From: Paenalicyclobacillus cellulosilyticus
GTDB lineage: Bacteria; Bacillota; Bacilli; Alicyclobacillales; Alicyclobacillaceae
Assembly: GCF_014647315.1 (NCBI RefSeq)
Contig: NZ_BMOY01000007.1
Span: 18,195 to 82,194 of the forward strand
Direction: 5' to 3'
DNA length: 64,000 bases
Below the pieces are notes generated by a model. It was given only the letters and a program-made list of their open reading frames with translations. It was not told the origin of the DNA and did not search any database. The position numbers and the translations under genes were made by a program. Of this stretch, positions 43,549 to 51,436 are shown piece after piece. Within the stretch, counting starts at the first letter, position 1. The number at the start of each line of letters is the position of its first letter.

Positions 43549-46164
43549 GTGTTGAAGCTAAGCTCGACGCCCCTGCAGTGGCTGGGTCATTTGCGTCCAA
43601 ATCAACCATGCGGAGTGACATTTGGTGTTCCCTGGCCACGCGGGTTCTTGAACGATACTCGTGTGTTGCGGCTAATCGATAGTGAGGATAAAGAAATTCC
43701 AATGCAAACTTGGTGCACGGCTTACTGGCCTGACGGGAGCGTGAAATGGACTGCACACGCTGCAGTTTTCGGAGCAGAGACAGACGGGCTTTCCCTTGTT
43801 CTTGATACAGCTCGTGACAGTCAGCCCGGTGGCGTGCGTGACAGCATTCAAGTAACGGACATGGATAATGCGATTCAGGTGCAATCGGGGAATCTCTGCA
43901 TCATTTTTTACCGAAACGGGACCAAGCTCTGTGATATGACTTGGGCAGACGGTAAGATGAGAGCGTTCTGTGATCTTGCAGTGTGCATGGAACGAGTCTT
44001 CTGTGTCGATGAAGGCCGTGTAGCAAAAGAAGTGCTGAAATTCATAAGTCATGTCGACGCTGCGACTGTTGAACAAAAGGGACCAATTCGGTGCGTAGTT
44101 AAGATAACTGGTTCGCATGTGCTTTGCAACACCCATGCGATGAGGCGCATTCCGTTCATTGTTAGATTTTATGTATATGCAGGAGTACAGGAGATACGAG
44201 TCGTTCACACATTCATTTACGACAGTGATGCCTGTAATGTCCACGATGAGTATTTACGCGGCGTTGGAATTAATATTCATACTAATTTGAATAATGATTT
44301 ATACAATCGTTGTATACGAGTGGTAGGTGACAGTGGTGTTTTTTCTGAGGCTGCGAAACTTCTGTTAGTACGGGGCTTCGATCGAAATAATACTTGGTAT
44401 CGGCAACAAATACGCTTTGGCCAAGTTGATATCACTGAATGGTGTGACAACGCGCGGTTTCAAGATGTCTTGAAAGACGCACCTGTTTGGGACATCTTTC
44501 AGGTCTTCCAAGATTCTAGTGAGCATTATGTGATTCGAAAGCGTACGAAACGCGGTTGCGCTTGGGTTGAAGCTGTTCATGGTCAACGAGCTCAGGGAAC
44601 TGTGTATATTGGGGGAAGAGAGGGTGGCCTCGTTGTAGGTTTACGGGACTTTTGGGAAAAATATCCCCGTAGCATTGATGTTAAGGGACTCAGCCAAGAG
44701 CAGTCAACACTTACGGCGTGGTTTTGGAGCCCAAGTGCACCTGCGATGGACCTGCGGCACTATGATACGGTTCCACATGTCGTCTCGGCATATGAAGGGT
44801 TCAATGAAATGAGAAGTACACCTTATGGTATCGCGAATACCAATGAGGTCCGCATTTGGTTCATGGATGAAATACCTTCACGTAAGCAACTCATGGAAAT
44901 GGCCAGGATGGTACAGACACCGCCGATACTTATTTGTGAGCCTGTGCGGTATAAGGATGCCGGCATATTTGGCAGGTGGAGTTTGCCCGACCGTACAACA
45001 CCCATGCGGGACTGGCTGGAAGGATGCTTGGATAAGGCATTGGATTTCTACACGAACGAAGTGAAGCGACGACGATGGTACGGGTTCTGGAATTATGGCG
45101 ATGTCATGCACACATACGACCCGGTACGCCATTGTTGGCGCTATGACATGGGGGGGTATGCGTGGCAGAACACTGAGCTTATTCCTAACTTATGGCTATG
45201 GTACACGTTTCTCCGAACGGGACGTGCTGACGTTTTCCGGATGGCTGAGGCGATGACGAGGCACACAAGTGAAGTTGACGTTTACCACTTGGGTTCCTAT
45301 AAGGGGCTGGGATCTCGTCATAATGTTGTTCATTGGGGATGTGGATGTAAAGAAGCACGCATCAGCATGGCGGGACTGCATCGCATTTATTATTACCTTA
45401 CCGCCGATGAGCGCATCGGAGATATTCTCGATGAGGTAAAAGATGCGGAGTTTGCCGTAGCTAAGCTCGATCCGATGCGCGCCATATTTCCGCCAGGGTC
45501 GTATGCCACTCATATTCGAAGCGGGCCGGACTGGGCGGCATTTTGTTCGAATTGGTTAACGCAATGGGAACGCTTCTTGGACGAAGGCTATCTTCAACGC
45601 ATTCGCGAAGGTATTATGTTCTTTAAACAATTACCATTAGGACTGTGCTCGGGTCCGACGTTTGGCTACGATCCCACAGAGAATAGGATGCACCATATTG
45701 GAGATGACAACTATGACTACCACATGGTTGTGGCGTTCGGAGCGCCTGAGATTTGGATTGAACTAGCAGATTTACTGCAGGATGATGACTGGATACGCTT
45801 ACTTGCGGACTTCGGGGAATTCGCTGTACTTCCTGAAGAGGAGAAGTTACGAAGAAGTGGCGGTAAGGTGGGCAATCGCCACTGGAACTGGCCCATGTTG
45901 TACGCACGCCTGGTGGCGTTTGCTGCAGTTCAACGACATAACGCTGCACTCGCTCAACAAGCGTGGCAATTGATTCTTTCCGAAGTGGAACGGATGCCTT
46001 TAGAACCTGTTGTCGTCCCAGAAGACGAGTGGGTACAGTCAATCGTTGAGCTACCGCAAGTTTCAACTAACCAGATATCTCAATGGTGTCTAAGTGTGAT
46101 CGAGTGTCTTGAAATGATCCCTGAATATCTTCCGGAGCACTCGGTCAAGAAAGCAAAAGGATGA
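43549..46164 (+). CDS. yetA: YetA-like exo-rhamnogalacturonan lyase (PL26-type)
   Basis: 871 residues, close to B. subtilis YetA (857). GTG 43549 has AGGTAGGAGAG just upstream; in-frame GTG 43507 would place that site inside the gene. N-terminal RIFT-barrel-like domain (FGVPWPRGFLND, AYWPDGSVKWTAHAAV), middle beta region, and an alpha/alpha-barrel from about residue 490 (WYGFWNYGDVMHTYD, GGYAWQNTELIPNLWLWY, GSYKGLGSRHNVVHWGCGC). No signal peptide. Inferred to trim rhamnogalacturonan oligomers from one end in the cytoplasm. Follows lplBCA as in B. subtilis, which supports the assignment. Confidence 0.82.
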   Translation: MLKLSSTPLQWLGHLRPNQPCGVTFGVPWPRGFLNDTRVLRLIDSEDKEIPMQTWCTAYWPDGSVKWTAHAAVFGAETDGLSLVLDTARDSQPGGVRDSIQVTDMDNAIQVQSGNLCIIFYRNGTKLCDMTWADGKMRAFCDLAVCMERVFCVDEGRVAKEVLKFISHVDAATVEQKGPIRCVVKITGSHVLCNTHAMRRIPFIVRFYVYAGVQEIRVVHTFIYDSDACNVHDEYLRGVGINIHTNLNNDLYNRCIRVVGDSGVFSEAAKLLLVRGFDRNNTWYRQQIRFGQVDITEWCDNARFQDVLKDAPVWDIFQVFQDSSEHYVIRKRTKRGCAWVEAVHGQRAQGTVYIGGREGGLVVGLRDFWEKYPRSIDVKGLSQEQSTLTAWFWSPSAPAMDLRHYDTVPHVVSAYEGFNEMRSTPYGIANTNEVRIWFMDEIPSRKQLMEMARMVQTPPILICEPVRYKDAGIFGRWSLPDRTTPMRDWLEGCLDKALDFYTNEVKRRRWYGFWNYGDVMHTYDPVRHCWRYDMGGYAWQNTELIPNLWLWYTFLRTGRADVFRMAEAMTRHTSEVDVYHLGSYKGLGSRHNVVHWGCGCKEARISMAGLHRIYYYLTADERIGDILDEVKDAEFAVAKLDPMRAIFPPGSYATHIRSGPDWAAFCSNWLTQWERFLDEGYLQRIREGIMFFKQLPLGLCSGPTFGYDPTENRMHHIGDDNYDYHMVVAFGAPEIWIELADLLQDDDWIRLLADFGEFAVLPEEEKLRRSGGKVGNRHWNWPMLYARLVAFAAVQRHNAALAQQAWQLILSEVERMPLEPVVVPEDEWVQSIVELPQVSTNQISQWCLSVIECLEMIPEYLPEHSVKKAKG

Positions 46165-46184
46165 AGATATGACCTTATGCACTC

Positions 46185-46217
46185 AAGAGGCCGAGGGGGG
46201 TAACCCCGGCCCCTCTT
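46185..46217. terminator. Convergent terminator at the right edge of the low-GC block
   Basis: Outer stem AAGAGG/CCTCTT, inner GGGG/CCCC around a GGTAA loop with two small bulges. It touches the stop codon of the minus-strand isomerase gene. Confidence 0.6.
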
Positions 46218-47125
46218 TACGTATGAAGCATGTATGCGTTTTTGACCATCTCGACAATCTCCCGGCACCCTTTTTGCCACAGATCCCGGTTCATCACCTC
46301 CACTTCAATCGGCCCGTGGTACCCGGCGGCTTCCACCGCCTCGCGGATGCGCGGAATGTCGATGCAGCCTTCCCCCATCAGGCCGCGCGAAGTCACGGTG
46401 TCTGCCATGGGCACCACCCAGTCGTTGACATGAAAGCCGAAGATGTGGCCGCGGGCGCGTGCAATCTCGCGGTCGAGGTACGGGTCCCACCAGACGTGAT
46501 AGACGTCAATCACGACGCCTACCCAGGGGGAGCCGAGCCGCTGCACGATGTCGTTCGCCTGTCCCAGGGACACGATGACGGAGCGGTCGGCGGCGAACAT
46601 CGGATGTAACGGCTCAATGGCGAGGCGCACGCCGTGCTGTTCTGCGTACGGGATAAGCGCGGCGATGCCGTCTTCCACCATTTGGCGCGCCTCGTCGAGG
46701 GGGCAGCCGTTGGGCGGGCCGCAGACGAGGACCAGGACGTCGGTTTCCAGCGCGGCCGCCTCCGCGATGGCCCGGCGGTTGTCTTCGATGCGCGCCGCTC
46801 GCTCGTCGCGGGTGGGGGCGGGGAACATGCCGCCGCGGCAGAGGCTGGAGACACGCAGTCCGTAATTCTTGAGGATGCGGGCGCTCTCGGCGAGACCTGT
46901 CGCGGCGATTTTATGCCGCCACGGCGCGAACCACCCGATGCCGGCTTGGGCGCACGCGGCGGCTGCCTCCGCGAGGGTGTACGGCTCCGTCGTGGCCTGG
47001 TTGAGGCTCAGCCGGTTGAGGTCCAATGGACGGCGGGTCGCGGGCGTTTGGCGCCTCGGCATGCCGGCGGGGATGGCAAGCCCCGCCGGCTGGGCCGTGT
47101 GCTGTGGTTGCGAGGGTGCGGTCAT
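46217..47125 (-). CDS. Sugar phosphate isomerase/epimerase-like TIM-barrel protein
   Basis: 302 residues from ATG 47125, which overlaps the DUF993 stop (ATGA). The xylose isomerase-like (AP endonuclease 2) fold shows metal-site motifs LAIEPLHPM, VGVVIDVYHVWWDP, IFGFHVNDW and PIEVEVMN, supplying the Glu, Asp, His and Glu ligands. A divalent-metal sugar isomerase, epimerase or keto-sugar lyase; exact reaction unknown. Third gene of a minus-strand operon with a Gfo/Idh dehydrogenase and a DUF993 protein. Confidence 0.85.
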   Translation of the reverse strand: MTAPSQPQHTAQPAGLAIPAGMPRRQTPATRRPLDLNRLSLNQATTEPYTLAEAAAACAQAGIGWFAPWRHKIAATGLAESARILKNYGLRVSSLCRGGMFPAPTRDERAARIEDNRRAIAEAAALETDVLVLVCGPPNGCPLDEARQMVEDGIAALIPYAEQHGVRLAIEPLHPMFAADRSVIVSLGQANDIVQRLGSPWVGVVIDVYHVWWDPYLDREIARARGHIFGFHVNDWVVPMADTVTSRGLMGEGCIDIPRIREAVEAAGYHGPIEVEVMNRDLWQKGCREIVEMVKNAYMLHT

Positions 47126-48288
47126 GCCATCACCCCCGCCACGGCCAGCACGAGCCGCATCCGCTCGGCGGCACGCTCCACGTCGCGCAGGAGTCCGGCT
47201 TGGTCCGCCAGCCGGAAGATCTCGGCCAGATGGATGACGGATCGCATGCTCTCCATGCCGCCCACCATCCGGAAGTGGTCCTGGTGGCCGTTGAGGTACG
47301 CCAGGAAAACCACGCCCGTTTTGTAAAAGCGGGTGGGCGGGGCGAAGATGTGGCGGCTGAGCGGCACCGTCGGCGCAAGCCAAGCGTGGTATCCGTCGAC
47401 ATCGCCACGGTCGAGACAGGTGAGCGCGGCCGCCGCCGCGGGGGCGATGGCGTCGAAGATGCCGAGCAGGGCGTCGCTGTGGCCGGTTTCGTCGCCGAGG
47501 ATCAGCTCGGCGAAGTTGAAGTCGTCGCCGGTGAACATGCGCACGCCTGCGGGCAACTGCCGGCGCATGGTGCGTTCGAGGTCCGCATCCAGCAAGGACA
47601 GCTTGATGCCCGCCACCTTGTTCCGCTCGCTGTGGATGATTTCCAGGCACACTTCCATCGCACGGCGGACGTCGGAGAAACCAAAGTAGCCGGTGAGGGC
47701 GGGATCGAACATGTCGCCGAGCCAGTGCAGGATGACCGGTTGCGACACCTGCGACAGGACGCGGCGGTACACGCGGACGTAGTCCGCCGGTCCCCGGGCC
47801 GCCTTGGCCAGCGCCCGGCTGGCCATGAGGATGACTTGCCCGCCACAGCGTTCAATCCACGCGCACTGTGTCTCGTAAGCGGCGATGACATCCTCCAAGG
47901 TGACGTTGGCGGACGGACGGAGGTGGTCCGTTCCTGCGCCGCAGGCGATGCGGCCGCCCACCGCCTGCGCCTCGGCGGCGGACAGGCGGATGAGCTCCTT
48001 CGCCGTTTCCCAATCGAGACCCATGCCCCGCTGGGCAGTGTCCATCGCCTCGGCGACGCCGAAGCCCAGCCCCCATAAATAGCGGCGGTAGGCCAGGGTC
48101 GCCTCCCAGTCGAGCCGGGCGGCGGAGGACGGATCGACATCGGCGAGGGGATGGGCGGTGACGTGGGCGGCGGCGAACGCCACCCGGGAAGAGAAGCGGG
48201 CCGTCTCCGGCAGGGACCGGGCGTGCCGGCCGGCTTCGTAAAGTTCAAGTTCTCCCTGGCGGTTCGGTAAACGGATGACGACAGGCAT
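47122..48288 (-). CDS. DUF993 family protein (aldolase-like TIM barrel)
   Basis: 388 residues from ATG 48288, with AAGGAGG 8 nt upstream. Matches DUF993, a family distantly related to dihydrodipicolinate synthase/N-acetylneuraminate lyase aldolases. Landmarks: GAGTDHL, QVILMASRALAKAA, PVILHWLGDMFDPALTGYFG, NKVAGIKLSLLDADLE (Lys in the Schiff-base position of that family) and FTGDDFNFAELI. Probable aldolase or hydratase on a sugar acid; activity unproven. Lies between a dehydrogenase and an isomerase-like gene, so a C-C cleavage step in a sugar catabolic route is inferred. Confidence 0.85.
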   Translation of the reverse strand: MPVVIRLPNRQGELELYEAGRHARSLPETARFSSRVAFAAAHVTAHPLADVDPSSAARLDWEATLAYRRYLWGLGFGVAEAMDTAQRGMGLDWETAKELIRLSAAEAQAVGGRIACGAGTDHLRPSANVTLEDVIAAYETQCAWIERCGGQVILMASRALAKAARGPADYVRVYRRVLSQVSQPVILHWLGDMFDPALTGYFGFSDVRRAMEVCLEIIHSERNKVAGIKLSLLDADLERTMRRQLPAGVRMFTGDDFNFAELILGDETGHSDALLGIFDAIAPAAAAALTCLDRGDVDGYHAWLAPTVPLSRHIFAPPTRFYKTGVVFLAYLNGHQDHFRMVGGMESMRSVIHLAEIFRLADQAGLLRDVERAAERMRLVLAVAGVMA

Positions 48289-48314
48289 GGCTTTGCCTCC
48301 TTGGTTGTGACATC

Positions 48315-49490
48315 TCACAGGGTGGACGATGCAGGTGCCGCCAGCGCTTCCTCCAGGTCCGGCACGTCGATCCACCGCCGCTCCGCCCAGGAGCGCAGGG
48401 CGAGCTCCGCCAGCTGCACCCCCTTGGCACCGGCCAACAGGTCGTGCGGGTGCGGGGCATCCATCACCACGTGCTTGAGGAACATCTCCCACTGTGCCTT
48501 AAACGCGTTCTCCGGCTCCTCGGCCGGCGGCACTTCCACCCACTGTGCCCGGTAGTCATTCGCATCCGGCAGGTCCGGGTTCCAGACGGCCCGCGGCGTG
48601 TGGGCCCGGTGCTGGACCTTGCAGCGGCGCAACCCGGCGACGGCGCTGCCTTCCGTCCCATCCACCTGCAGCTCGAACAATTCGTCCCGGTTGACGCGGG
48701 TGCACCAGGAGGCGTTGATGTGAGCGATGACGCCACCCGGCAGTTGGAAGGTGGTGTAGGCCGCGTCGTCCGCGGTGACCTCGTACGGGCGCCCTTCCTC
48801 GTCCCATCTGCGCGGGATGTGGGTGGCGCCGATACAGGAGACGGCCTCCACACCTCCGAACAGGTGGTCGAGCAGATAGCGCCAGTGGCAGACCATATCG
48901 ACGATGATGCCGCCGCCGTCTTCCTTGCGGTAATTCCAGGACGGCCGCTGGGCCGGGATGAGGTCGCCTTCAAACACCCAGTACCCGAATTCGCCCCGCA
49001 CCGACAGGATGCGGCCGAAGAAGCCGCTGTCGATGAGCCGCTTGAGGATGAGGAATCCGGGGAGGAACAACTTGTCCTGGACGACACCCGTCTTGACGCC
49101 TCGCAATCGCGCCAAGCGGACGAGATCGAGCGCCTGTGCGAGGTTTTCCGCCACCGGCTTCTCGCAGTAGACGTGCTTGCCGGCGCGGATGGCGGCGGCG
49201 ACGCTCGCGGCGCGCAGCGGCGTCGCTTGCGCGTCGAAGTAGATTTCGTAGAACGGATCGGACAGCGCGGCGTCGAGGTCCGTGGTCCAGCGGTCAATCT
49301 GGTAACGTGCGGCGAGCGCCCGCAGTTTTTGTTCGTTGCGGCCGACCAGGATGGGTTCGGGCATGAGTGTCTCGCCGTTTGGCAAACGGATGCCGCCCTG
49401 CCTGCGGATGGCCACGATGGACCGCTCCAGGTGTTGGCGCGTGCCCATGCGGCCGGTGACACCGTTCATGATGATGCCGATGCTTTTCAT
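48315..49490 (-). CDS. Gfo/Idh/MocA-family oxidoreductase (1)
   Basis: 391 residues, AGGAGG 8 nt before the ATG. The Rossmann N-terminus is MNGVTGRMGTRQHL, with the substrate-site Lys in AGKHVYCEKPVAE. The C-terminal domain has DGGGIIVDMVCHWRYLLDHLFGG, placing Asp/His near the hydride-transfer site. NAD(P)-dependent oxidation of a sugar or glycoside hydroxyl. First gene of the minus-strand operon with DUF993 and the TIM-barrel protein, divergent from the GntR gene. Confidence 0.92.
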   Translation of the reverse strand: MKSIGIIMNGVTGRMGTRQHLERSIVAIRRQGGIRLPNGETLMPEPILVGRNEQKLRALAARYQIDRWTTDLDAALSDPFYEIYFDAQATPLRAASVAAAIRAGKHVYCEKPVAENLAQALDLVRLARLRGVKTGVVQDKLFLPGFLILKRLIDSGFFGRILSVRGEFGYWVFEGDLIPAQRPSWNYRKEDGGGIIVDMVCHWRYLLDHLFGGVEAVSCIGATHIPRRWDEEGRPYEVTADDAAYTTFQLPGGVIAHINASWCTRVNRDELFELQVDGTEGSAVAGLRRCKVQHRAHTPRAVWNPDLPDANDYRAQWVEVPPAEEPENAFKAQWEMFLKHVVMDAPHPHDLLAGAKGVQLAELALRSWAERRWIDVPDLEEALAAPASSTL

Positions 49491-49535
49491 TGCGGCGACC
49501 TCCTGTTCTCACTTCCAGCACACCCCGGATCGGAG

Positions 49536-49570
49536 TTGCACAATCGTTTGTGATATTATATAAAATATAA
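49536..49570. promoter_or_regulatory. Divergent promoters with shared palindrome (gntR / gfo operons)
   Basis: Rightward: -35 TTGCAC (49536-49541), 17 bp, -10 TATAAA (49559-49564). Leftward: -10 TATAAT (49555-49560, minus strand) with a weak TTCATT -35. The inverted repeat TTATAT-AAA-ATATAA (49556-49570) covers both -10 boxes, so one regulator, probably the adjacent GntR protein, could control both operons. Confidence 0.65.
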
Positions 49571-49599
49571 CTATCAAAATGAAAGAGAAGGAATCCAAC

Positions 49600-50295
49600 A
49601 TGGAAAACCTGGCGTTCACCAAAAATTACGCGACCAAACAGGAGGTCGTCTATCAAGCGCTGCGGGATGCCATCATCCGTGGCCAACTCAGGCCCGGCGA
49701 ACGCTTGCTCTTGCGCGATCTCGCCATGCGCTTCGACGTCAGTCCCATTCCGGTGCGGGAAGCGCTGCGCCTGCTCCATGTGGAAGGCTGGATTGAGCAC
49801 AAGCCGCACGTGGGTGCGGTGGTGTCGCCGCTGTCGGAGGCGTCCATCGTCGAAACGTTCACGCTGAAAGAAGGGTTGGAAGGCGTCGCGGCCCGGGTTG
49901 CCACGGAGCGGATTGGCCCCGGACAACTGGCGGAGCTGGAAGCGATGTGGAAGGAGATGGACGACATCCTGCGCCGCGAGCAGTACGATTTATGGGGAGA
50001 CATGAACGAGCGGTTCCACCGCAGCATCGCCAGCTGCACCGGCATGCCTCTGCTCGTGGAGATGACCGAGCGCATCATGCTGCGCTGGCAGCGCATTCGC
50101 AACCACTTCTTCAAGGAAGTGTTTGTCGCCCACCTCATCCCTTCGCATGAGGAACACCGGGCGATTCTCGACGCCATGCGCCACGGGGCGGCCGCGGAGG
50201 CCGAACGCTTGGCGCGGGCGCACAACCGCACCGCCCTTCAGTGCTACATGGCCTACCTTCACGGCGAGCCGATGCCGTGTGCACGCAGGGAATAG
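49600..50295 (+). CDS. GntR-family (FCD domain) transcriptional regulator
   Basis: 231 residues; ATG 49600 has GAAGGA 8 nt upstream, better than ATG 49579. N-terminal winged helix: VYQALRDAIIRGQLRPGERLLLRDLAMRF continuing to SPIPVREALRLLHVEGWIEHKPHVGAVV. The C-terminal all-helical FCD domain contains DMNERFHRSIA and SHEEHRAILDAM, with the Asp/His metal-ligand pattern typical of the group. Ligand likely a sugar acid. Heads the plus-strand operon and faces the Gfo/Idh operon; probable autoregulator. Confidence 0.92.
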   Translation: MENLAFTKNYATKQEVVYQALRDAIIRGQLRPGERLLLRDLAMRFDVSPIPVREALRLLHVEGWIEHKPHVGAVVSPLSEASIVETFTLKEGLEGVAARVATERIGPGQLAELEAMWKEMDDILRREQYDLWGDMNERFHRSIASCTGMPLLVEMTERIMLRWQRIRNHFFKEVFVAHLIPSHEEHRAILDAMRHGAAAEAERLARAHNRTALQCYMAYLHGEPMPCARRE

Positions 50296-50326
50296 GCCAT
50301 CATCCGGAACGAAGGAGACGACGGGC

Positions 50327-51400
50327 ATGGGGAGTACGTTTCGTTTTGCCGTCATCGGCGGCGGGGCCATCAGCCGCACGCATGTGGAGCAAATCCGCGC
50401 CATCGACGGCGCCCGGGTGGTGGCCGTGGTGGATGTGGACGAGGCGCGGGCGCGCGCGTTGGGCGAGCGGGCCGGGGCGCCGTGGTATACCGACTACCGC
50501 GAGGTCCTGCGGCGGGACGATGTGGACATCGTCACCATCTGCACCCCGAGCGGCACGCACGGCGAGATCGCCATCGCGGCCGCTCGGGCCGGCAAGCACG
50601 TCATTGTGGAGAAGCCGCTCGACGTCACCCTGAACAAGGCGCGTCAGGTGGTGGAGGTCTGCCGCAGCGAGGGTGTGAAACTGTGCGTCATCTCCCAGCA
50701 CCGCTTCGACGATGCGACCATCCGCGTGCGCGAATGGCTGGCGCAAGGAAAGCTTGGGCGGCCTGTCTTGGTGGAAGCGGCCGTCAACTGGTACCGGCCG
50801 CAATCCTACTACGATCGCGCTCCTTGGGCAGGCACCTGGGCGATGGACGGGGGCGGCGTGTTGATGATCCAGGCCCTGCACACCATCGACGTGGTCCAGC
50901 ACCTCGTCGGCGACGTGGCGGAGGTGAGTGCGTACACGGCGACGGCGACGCACGCACGCATCGAGGTCGAGGACGTCGCCGTGGTGGCGGTGCGTTTTGC
51001 CAACGGCGCACTGGGGACCATCGCCGCGACCACCAGCGCCTACCCGCAGCTGCCGACGCGCATTGAGGTGTTTGGCACGCTCGGCACGGCGGTGATCGAA
51101 GATGACCTGCTCCAAAAGCTGTATTGCCGCGATCCCGCTTCCGACGAGGTGCCCAAAGAAGGCGTCGTCAACTGGGCGGAACAGGTCGGGCCGGGCCGGA
51201 AGGAATGGGGCTTGTCGCATCGGCGGCAGTTTCTCGACATGCTCGATGCCATCGCCAACGATCGCGAACCGGTGGTCAACGGGGAAGAGGGCCTCAAGCC
51301 GATGGAAGTCATCACCGCCATCTACGAATCGGCCCGGACGGGCCGCCCGGTGACGGTGGCCGAGGTGCGGGCGGCAGCCGGCATAACCACTGGAGCGTAA
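50327..51400 (+). CDS. Gfo/Idh/MocA-family oxidoreductase (2)
   Basis: 357 residues from ATG 50327, with AAGGAG 9 nt upstream. Rossmann motif FAVIGGGAISRTHV, catalytic Lys in AGKHVIVEKPLDV, and the C-terminal-domain helix GGGVLMIQALHTIDVVQHLVG with the Asp-His pair. Oxidises a sugar or sugar glycoside with NAD(P). Weakly similar to the divergent Gfo/Idh gene, so the two are unlikely to be redundant. It sits between gntR and the GH106-type gene. Confidence 0.92.
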   Translation: MGSTFRFAVIGGGAISRTHVEQIRAIDGARVVAVVDVDEARARALGERAGAPWYTDYREVLRRDDVDIVTICTPSGTHGEIAIAAARAGKHVIVEKPLDVTLNKARQVVEVCRSEGVKLCVISQHRFDDATIRVREWLAQGKLGRPVLVEAAVNWYRPQSYYDRAPWAGTWAMDGGGVLMIQALHTIDVVQHLVGDVAEVSAYTATATHARIEVEDVAVVAVRFANGALGTIAATTSAYPQLPTRIEVFGTLGTAVIEDDLLQKLYCRDPASDEVPKEGVVNWAEQVGPGRKEWGLSHRRQFLDMLDAIANDREPVVNGEEGLKPMEVITAIYESARTGRPVTVAEVRAAAGITTGA

Positions 51401-51436
51401 CGCCGCGGGGGTCTGTCGCGCAAGGAGGAGAATGGT

